Source: Azolla pinnata
Lineage: Eukaryota; Streptophyta; Polypodiopsida; Salviniales; Salviniaceae
NCBI GenBank assembly: GCA_037176905.1
Contig: JBBBWG010005780.1
Coordinates: 1 to 64,000 of the forward strand
Length of the DNA: 64,000 nt
Direction of reading: 5' to 3'
Shown piece after piece: positions 58,201 to 64,000 of the stretch. The position numbers and the translations under genes were made by a program. The notes beneath the pieces are model-generated. The model did no database searches and was not told where the DNA came from. It was given only the letters and a program-made list of their open reading frames with translations. Each line of letters opens with the position of its first letter. Position 1 is the stretch's first letter.

Positions 58201-59213
58201 TCATCTTCATCACAATCCTCTTTCTCTCTGTGCGGTTTTTGTAAGTTACCTATCCCACCTTACCATCCTGAGGGATTGTGCAGATTTCGTTAAACCTGTT
58301 TTCTGGATTACATTCTTGTACATATTTGATATACATATACATATATATACACGTAGGCATACACATTATCTATCCTTTGCCTGTGGATGCATTGTAGGTA
58401 TATTACATATGCATTGCATAATCGGTACCATCCTTTTTTGAATGGTGACATTGAAAAAGGTCATGGAGAGTGATGGATGGAATGAAAGATGACGTTTTAT
58501 GTATATATTACATATATTTTGCATGATTGGAAGCGAAAAAGATTATGGAAATATGTTGGATAAATCAACAAGCTTCTGTACTCTTGAGAAATGAATGAGT
58601 GATGACTTTTTTTTTGCAGCCAATAGTAGTCTTCCAGCCCTCCCTGGAGCCTCTCTCACTCCTGGAAGCTATGGTATGTATCTAATATGCAAATAAAAAG
58701 CCTGTTTTGTTTCGTGCTTATGATGATACCAAATGATAGAGAGTTAACTAAAGTTTCTATCCTGGATAGTACCAACTGACTAATCTTCCCATGGAAGTGA
58801 AATCATTTTGCATGTGAATGGAAGTAAAGAACTAATTTTTTTCATGCGGGTGGAGCTCAAAATAACCAATTTGCACGATATGTATAGAAGAGTAAACAAC
58901 CGGCTCAACCAAGCAAACTTTCACCATGTGGATAGAAGTGCAATTTACACCATGTGTATAGAAGTGAAGATAGCAGCATTTGTGCAGAAGTGAAAATAAC
59001 TAATCTCTCCACCATGTGGATTGGGATGAAAAAGAAGCTGTTTATTTGATTGATCGTCTTATTTTCTTTGTTTGAGGAAAAATATGATAGCAACTAATGT
59101 CCATTGCGGTTCATGTATTTGTAGGATCCAAGCATCCCATTGCCAGGAGCATTCTACTTCTACCTCTCATGTCATTGCTGTTGTTGCTGCCCCTTGCCGC
59201 ATTTCTTCAGTAG
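55293..59213 (+). CDS. GPI-anchored SPARK-like protein, At1g61900 homologue
   Basis: Predicted cell-surface GPI-anchored, cysteine-rich plant protein of the At1g61900 type; biochemical role unknown. Exons: 55293-55578, 55919-56521, 56857-57102, 57231-57245, 58100-58240, 58620-58673, 59125-59213; 1434 nt, 477 aa (Arabidopsis about 433). Visible: N-terminal serine tract and hydrophobic signal peptide (about 1-26), a Pro/Ala/Ser linker, then Cys-rich domain blocks DCMGPLAKFVGNVICCPQFG, CTSINPLKECCKPVC and LQKQMLITNVQALDC, then the hallmark GCLLRAIPSDVIEDKSSGIS / FTCDLNDNIAAPWPSSS. The end is a small-residue stretch and a hydrophobic tail LLLPLMSLLLLPLAAFLQ, as for a GPI signal. Exon 4 is a 15-nt microexon. 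Every intron splits a codon after its first base, so any exon could be skipped in frame. Introns 4 and 6 carry degenerate repeats. Confidence 0.93.
57540..57895 (+). repeat. Degenerate repeat block in intron 4 of the GPI-protein gene
   Basis: CATGCCCTGCATCAAACT recurs at about 57555, 57603 and 57799. A longer unit ending GATCTCCAAGTTAAA recurs at about 57685 and 57850. The block is a nested duplication of ~48-bp and ~165-bp units. Confidence 0.8.
58780..59030 (+). repeat. Degenerate ~35-bp repeats in intron 6
   Basis: Motif CACCATGTGGATAGAAGTG and variants recur about every 30-40 bp, often followed by AATAACTAAT. Confidence 0.65.
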
Positions 59214-62200
59214 AGCACATATATCTATATCTATATATATCTATACATATATATATAGATAGATAGGTAGATAGGGAGAAGCTTGTGTAAATTAATGTTG
59301 GGATTATTCTCTTACACTAGAAGGTTCAGAATGAGAGTTTATCCTTTTTTTTTCCTTTCTTTAAACGAACCCTCATTGTCCATTTTTTTTTTTTTTGGTG
59401 CTCGTTCCTTCTGCACACCCCCTCAATTGTATTTGTTTATTCTATTTCTCTTGATCATTCAACAAGAGCAAGTGTTGGTTTGATGGATGGACGACTACAA
59501 ACGTTTGAAGGGATGGTCGAATCGCATTTTCAATATCTTGATATATATTGAGAGGTAAGATATCGATTTGATTCTAGTTGCCATCGGAGGTGGAATGTGG
59601 GTCCAGAAACAATGGAAGTTACGTTTAGCATAGTAATCATGGAATTCTTAAGCTGTGCTTTTGTTACCGCGATCGAATGCCAGTTTAGTTTATTGGAAAT
59701 TGTAATCGATGTTGGGATTGATTTGCACCCTTGCATTTCATGTTTCCCGGTGATCTTTTCAAAAAGCGAAGGGGTCGCTCAATTTGCTGACAAGATTTGC
59801 TTTGATACCTTCCCTAGAATGGCTTGATGTAATCAATGTGTAGCATGCTGTAGGGTTGATAAATTTGCTTCTGTCCTTCCCAAATTGGTTGAATTCGTTC
59901 GCATAATCGTCCCTTTGAATTTAGTTTTGATTAAGTAAAACTATAATGCGAGGAAATCGTTCTGATCTATTGCATTTGGACTTCGTTGGTTTGTCCTCAA
60001 ATTTATATCTTATGGTGTAATGCACCACACTCCTTATGTATAATCTTTGCACTCAATTGTATACGATGTGTTTAAGCCTAACATTTTGTGTTTGGGATTG
60101 TATGTGGTCACAGTGAGCCCCATGAACTGCACAAGACTTTATTTAATCCTTTGAAAAGTATTGATCATTGTTGACAATTTTCAGTTGCAACGATAGATCT
60201 GGAAAGGCAGATGCAAGAGGGCTTTTTCGACAAATTATTGAAGAACCTCCTGAAGGGACCGTGAGAGACTGTTGGCAAGAGCTAGAACTAACCATCAAGG
60301 GGCAATATGACGAATTTAAAGGCACCGCTACCTCTAACAAAGCAGTAATTGCAAGATTAGCTTTAGCAGCGAAATGGGGAATTGCACAAGTGTTCATAAG
60401 GAGATTTGCCTCTGCTGCAATGGAACTATACAACCCCAAGAATGGATTTTGCCTCCAACCCCAGACACTTGGTATAGGAGGGCAAAAAGAGGAAAACAAA
60501 CGTCACATTAAACTTGGCGATGTAAATTAGATTAGGGCCAATCCACGCATTGGATAAGAGAATTGTTATATCTACCTAAGTAAGGACATAGGGTGTATTA
60601 TATTTGTCAAACCTTATCTGTGGCCTTGGGACCACACTTGCTCTTGGTTGTAATTATTCTTACTAACAAAGAACCGTTATATTCTCCTTTATAACCAACA
60701 CTATCATGGAATGAACTTTTATAACGCTGACGCAATATTCTGAGAGCTATATTCACTAATTTGTCAGATGGTTTTCGAGCTCATGCATGACCGTTAAGTG
60801 ACATGTTTGCGTGAATGTCGAGTGACGGCATGCATGAAAACTGAGGTATAACACATAAGGGGTTGTTTCCTTCGTTATTAAATTATTCCGATCTGATGAT
60901 AGTCTTTGGAGCTCTCGTATTATTGCCTTTTCTTCTTGTCATATTCTTGTCTTTCGAGTCCATTTTTAAGTAAAGGCCTCGGCCATGACAGCAATGAACC
61001 ACTTGGTTTCTAACTTGGCGATAATAAAATTAAAATCGTCTAGAGACCCACGAGCGAGGCGTTGGGATTGAAACTTGCACTTTATGAACCAGGAAACCTC
61101 GCTTCGAACGCGCTAGTCAAAGAACCGGCGCAGAATCTAAGTATGGGAAGTCCTGCACAACATGTATAATCAACTTACTACTCTGCGGGAACAAAAAAAA
61201 AAATATTCGGGGAGTTTCCTTGGAGAAACCGAAAGGCTCAAGTGGGATCCTTTTGTCTGGGTTCGGCGACTTTGCTGCCGCAAGACGGGGACGGAGTCTC
61301 GGAACTCGAATCTTACAGAAACATTTCCTTGTATGGTTTATTCTTCTCCATATTTGGGCGTTCGCAAAGGCCAGAAGAAGGATGCTGTTTTTTTGGTTCC
61401 CCAGAGTAAAACTCCTTGCATTAGTTATAACTTGGTGTTTTGCTTTACATCAGCCAAAAGCAGATACATAATGATCCATCTATCATTCCACTGTGTGTAA
61501 CTAGCTTGTACAGAGTCTCTGGATCGAACTCCGACGAATGAACGCAGAGGAACAAATTCAACTTAAAATTAGAAAAGGAGCCGCTAAAGGAAGCAGAGAT
61601 GCTAGACCCAGCAGGCCAAGCTGCCTCCTCGATGCCCCCTCTATCTGTGCAACTTAGCGTCGATCTGGATCATACCTTGGGTGGGGCCAATGCAGTTGTG
61701 ATCGTCGGTTTCTCGGATCTGGGGCCTCGACAATGAATTCTCGCCGGATAGGGGGCATCGTGCTCTAGAGAGCTTCCGCTTATCCACAATCCCAGTTCAA
61801 TGCTTATCCAGATCGGATTCGGCCTCGTCGCCCTGCTGTTCTGCTCCCCGGACGCAAGAAAAGTCGATCGATCGGCTGTAGCATCGGAGATTACTGACCG
61901 ATCGATTCTGGCCCTCCCGTTCAAAGGGATCGAGAAATTACCAGATCAAAACGGCCGATCGATTCGGCCATAGCATCGAGAACTATTGATAGATCGATCG
62001 ATCGATCGATTCAACCCCCTATTGAAGCGGATCGCGATTCAACGACCCCCCTTGTCTGTAGAATCGAGAAAACGACAAGATCGACACAAACCGATCGATG
62101 GTAGCATATCAGGGAAACTTCTGCAGATTCTAAGCCCCCTCCGCGCAGCATCGCGAGCGAAAGTTTGCAAGATCACAGACAAAAACTTCTCGACATCGAA

Positions 62201-62692
62201 TAAACAGCATGTATATACCAAGTAAAGTAGTCATTGCATGCTACAGATGTGTATGTATATGTACATGGGGGGTTGGGGAGCTCCCATCTCAGGACTCAAG
62301 TGGCAAATGGGCACAGCACAGCAAAGCACAACAAGCATATTGAGATGGGGATGGAGAGATCGGATCAAAGTCCCGAAGAAGGAAGGAAGAGATGCCCTCG
62401 AGGAAGAGGATACAGAATGGCATCGATCCCCCCGCCCGCATTTCGCCGGCTTATTCTCTTCTTCGCAAACGGATCCAGCAGTGCGTTCGTCGATTAGGGA
62501 TGCATAGTAGAAGCCAGTTATTGTGGATGGAGATCTTAGCAGGCATGGTACCCATCTTCCCACCTTGCCAATCCTCCATCATCGGCGCTCGATACGATAC
62601 GATTCGATCCGATCCGATGCGATTCGATTCGATGTCCTGGTTGAATGCAACGCGAACGATGCGCATTCGGGATGCCATGGGATCGAGTCCCC
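59214..62692. other. 3' flank of the GPI-protein gene and intergenic DNA
   Basis: Begins with a TATC/TAGA palindromic microsatellite at about 59221-59275, probably in the 3' UTR. A 120-codon frame at 60168-60530 (+) contains KADARGLFRQIIEEPPEG and FIRRFASAAMELYNPKNG; I do not recognise it, and it may be a relic. A (GATC)n tract lies at about 61991-62012. The last part is probably the 3' UTR of the J-domain gene. Confidence 0.4.
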
Positions 62693-62865
62693 CATCGAAT
62701 CCGATCGGATCGAAGCGAAGCGAATCCACCACCGAGTCGAACCCCATCGAATCGGATCGAAGCGAATCCACCACCGAGTCGAACCCCATCGAATCGGATC
62801 GAATCGAATCCACCACCGAGTCGAACCCCATCGAATCGGATCGAATCGAATCGGATTGGATCGGA
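62693..62865. repeat. 42-bp tandem repeat beside the J-protein stop
   Basis: Three units and a partial fourth, each with CCACCACCGAGTCGAACCCC and a variable GATCGAA/GATCGG portion. It lies directly after the stop codon of the J-domain gene, in its presumed 3' UTR. Confidence 0.92.
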
Positions 62866-62870
62866 TCGGG

Positions 62871-64000
62871 TTACGAGGCAGCGGCGGAGGAGGCATGGGC
62901 GCCGCGGCGCCACTCGCGGTAGAAGGAGTTCATGGAGGGGTAGACGCGGCCGGTGGCGGCGTGGGTGTATTCGCGGGGGGAGGCCGAGTATCGGGCCCAC
63001 GAAGAAGAAGAAGAAGAAGATGACGATGGCGATGGCGATGGCGATGATGGTGATGACCATGTGGGCGATGATGGCGAGGGCGAGGCATCATCGTCGATGC
63101 CGTCGCCATCATCATCGGCATCATCGGCGGCGTCGCCATCATCATCGGCATCATCGTCGGCGGCGCCGTCGTAGACGATTCCCATGCCCATGATGTCGAT
63201 GCCCATGATGCCGATGCGGAGGTTGCGGAGGTCGTAGGCCTCGCGGCGCCGGGGATCGGAGAGCGTGGCGTAGGCCTCGTTGATGCGCGCGAAGGCGCGC
63301 GTCGATTCGCCGAGCTCGCGCGAAAGCGGCCTCACGTCGGGGTGATGCTGCAGCGCGAGCCGCCGGTACGCTGCCCGGATCTCCTTCCCCGACGCGTTCC
63401 TCCGCACCCCCAATGTCTCGTAGTGGCTCATCGCCTCCTCCTTCTCCTTCTTCTCCTTCTTCGCCTTCTCCTCCTTCTTCGCCTCCTTCGCCTTCTTCGC
63501 CTCCTCCTCCGCCCTCGATGAAGCAGATTCAGTTGCCGATGCCGTCGGCGATGATGCTGATTGTGATGATGAACGCTGCTGCTTCTGCCACGGGGCCTCT
63601 GCTGCTTGCCATGCTGACCTTGTGAATGCGAATTCTGGCGCCTCCTGCAGGTGCACCCACGGCCTGGCTTTGCTCCACATCGCGCTGCTGCCTCCCCCGC
63701 CGCTGGTGAGATCTGCTAGCCCGTCCGCGAACGACGGCGCCGACCACATCCTCCCCCTGCTGCTGCCGCCGCCGCCGCCGCCGCTGCTGCTGCTCCTTGG
63801 CGACGGAATCGGCGACGTGGAGGCCGACGACGACGCGGACGACGCCGCGGAGTAGGAGTGGGGGTAGTAGCCGGAGTACGGCGAGTAGCAGGCGGAGGAG
63901 GAATAGTAGCAGCCGCCCTGCTGCTGCTGCTGCTGCTGCTGCTGCAATGGCGATGGCGATGGCGATGGCGATGGCGATGGCGATGGCGGCGCCTGCTGCT
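62871..64000 (-). CDS. J-domain (DnaJ/HSP40) protein, 5' end cut by window
   Basis: C-terminal part of a plant type III J protein. It would stimulate an Hsp70 partner; related small plant J proteins (DnaJ11/J20 group) are plastid-targeted, but targeting cannot be judged here. The frame is open to the right edge, so the start lies outside. In order from the edge: Ser-Pro repeat from a GATGGC hexamer array, polyglutamine (about 63915-63947), Ser/Gly-rich region, PWVHLQEAPEFAF, a K/E-rich segment ending just before the J domain (about 63428-63228). That domain reads SHYETLGVRRNASGKEIRAA and then YRRLALQHHPDV, with HPD at about 63336-63344. After it come an Asp-rich stretch encoded by GAT/GGC repeats, a poly-Ser tract and a C-terminal NSFYREWRRGAHASS. 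GC content is far above the neighbours. The stop is TAA at 62871-62873. Confidence 0.92.
   Translation of the reverse strand, partial: QQAPPSPSPSPSPSPSPLQQQQQQQQQGGCYYSSSACYSPYSGYYPHSYSAASSASSSASTSPIPSPRSSSSGGGGGGSSRGRMWSAPSFADGLADLTSGGGGSSAMWSKARPWVHLQEAPEFAFTRSAWQAAEAPWQKQQRSSSQSASSPTASATESASSRAEEEAKKAKEAKKEEKAKKEKKEKEEAMSHYETLGVRRNASGKEIRAAYRRLALQHHPDVRPLSRELGESTRAFARINEAYATLSDPRRREAYDLRNLRIGIMGIDIMGMGIVYDGAADDDADDDGDAADDADDDGDGIDDDASPSPSSPTWSSPSSPSPSPSSSSSSSSSWARYSASPREYTHAATGRVYPSMNSFYREWRRGAHASSAAAS

Overview
The window is nuclear DNA of a land plant, most likely a fern. The evidence is: long introns (up to about 2.3 kb) with ordinary GT/AG splice sites; plant-only families (an IRE-type AGC kinase, an At1g61900-like GPI protein, RABA4); a PLS-class PPR gene whose repeat style resembles the large fern PPR families; and a canonical MIR171 hairpin. 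The fern assignment is inference; land plant is secure. I saw no retroelement coding domain, CRISPR array or bacterial feature.

Layout. 1-3.4 kb: simple-repeat-rich upstream DNA, then a two-exon RABA4 small GTPase (+). 4.65-7.6 kb: PAM16, a subunit of the mitochondrial protein-import motor (-), whose first coding exon is only the ATG. 7.8-8.2 kb: a (TTC)n tract, a telomere-like tract and a ~52-bp minisatellite. 9.4-11.7 kb: the 18-kDa complex I subunit NDUFS4 (-, 5 exons). 13.4-24.3 kb: a 16-exon IRE-family protein kinase (-) whose last exon lies in a tandem duplication. 24.8-25.2 kb: a MITE-like element. 27.4-27.9 kb: a minisatellite interrupted by a 100-N assembly gap. 28.2-30.6 kb: an intact intronless PPR gene (+). 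32.9-35.1 kb: a decayed PPR gene with an expanded 39-bp repeat (+). 35.9-50.2 kb: an 18-exon SHPRH-type SNF2/RING/PHD protein (-), with a noncoding 5' exon near 51.34 kb. 51.5-52.1 kb: a ~100-bp TG/CA-rich minisatellite. 52.9-53.0 kb: a MIR171 precursor (+). 54.3-55.1 kb: more simple satellites. 55.3-59.2 kb: a seven-exon GPI-anchored SPARK-like protein (+) with a 15-nt microexon. 62.9 kb to the right edge: a J-domain (DnaJ) protein (-), cut by the edge.

The genes do not form one pathway. Two (PAM16, NDUFS4) are neighbouring nuclear genes for mitochondrial proteins; the PPR gene probably also acts in an organelle. Exon boundaries were placed by hand from reading frame, splice consensus and family knowledge; frames close across every junction given. 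The two most notable observations are the MIR171 hairpin in otherwise gene-free DNA and the duplicated IRE terminal exon, whose second copy keeps its frame, its stop and a usable in-frame acceptor.
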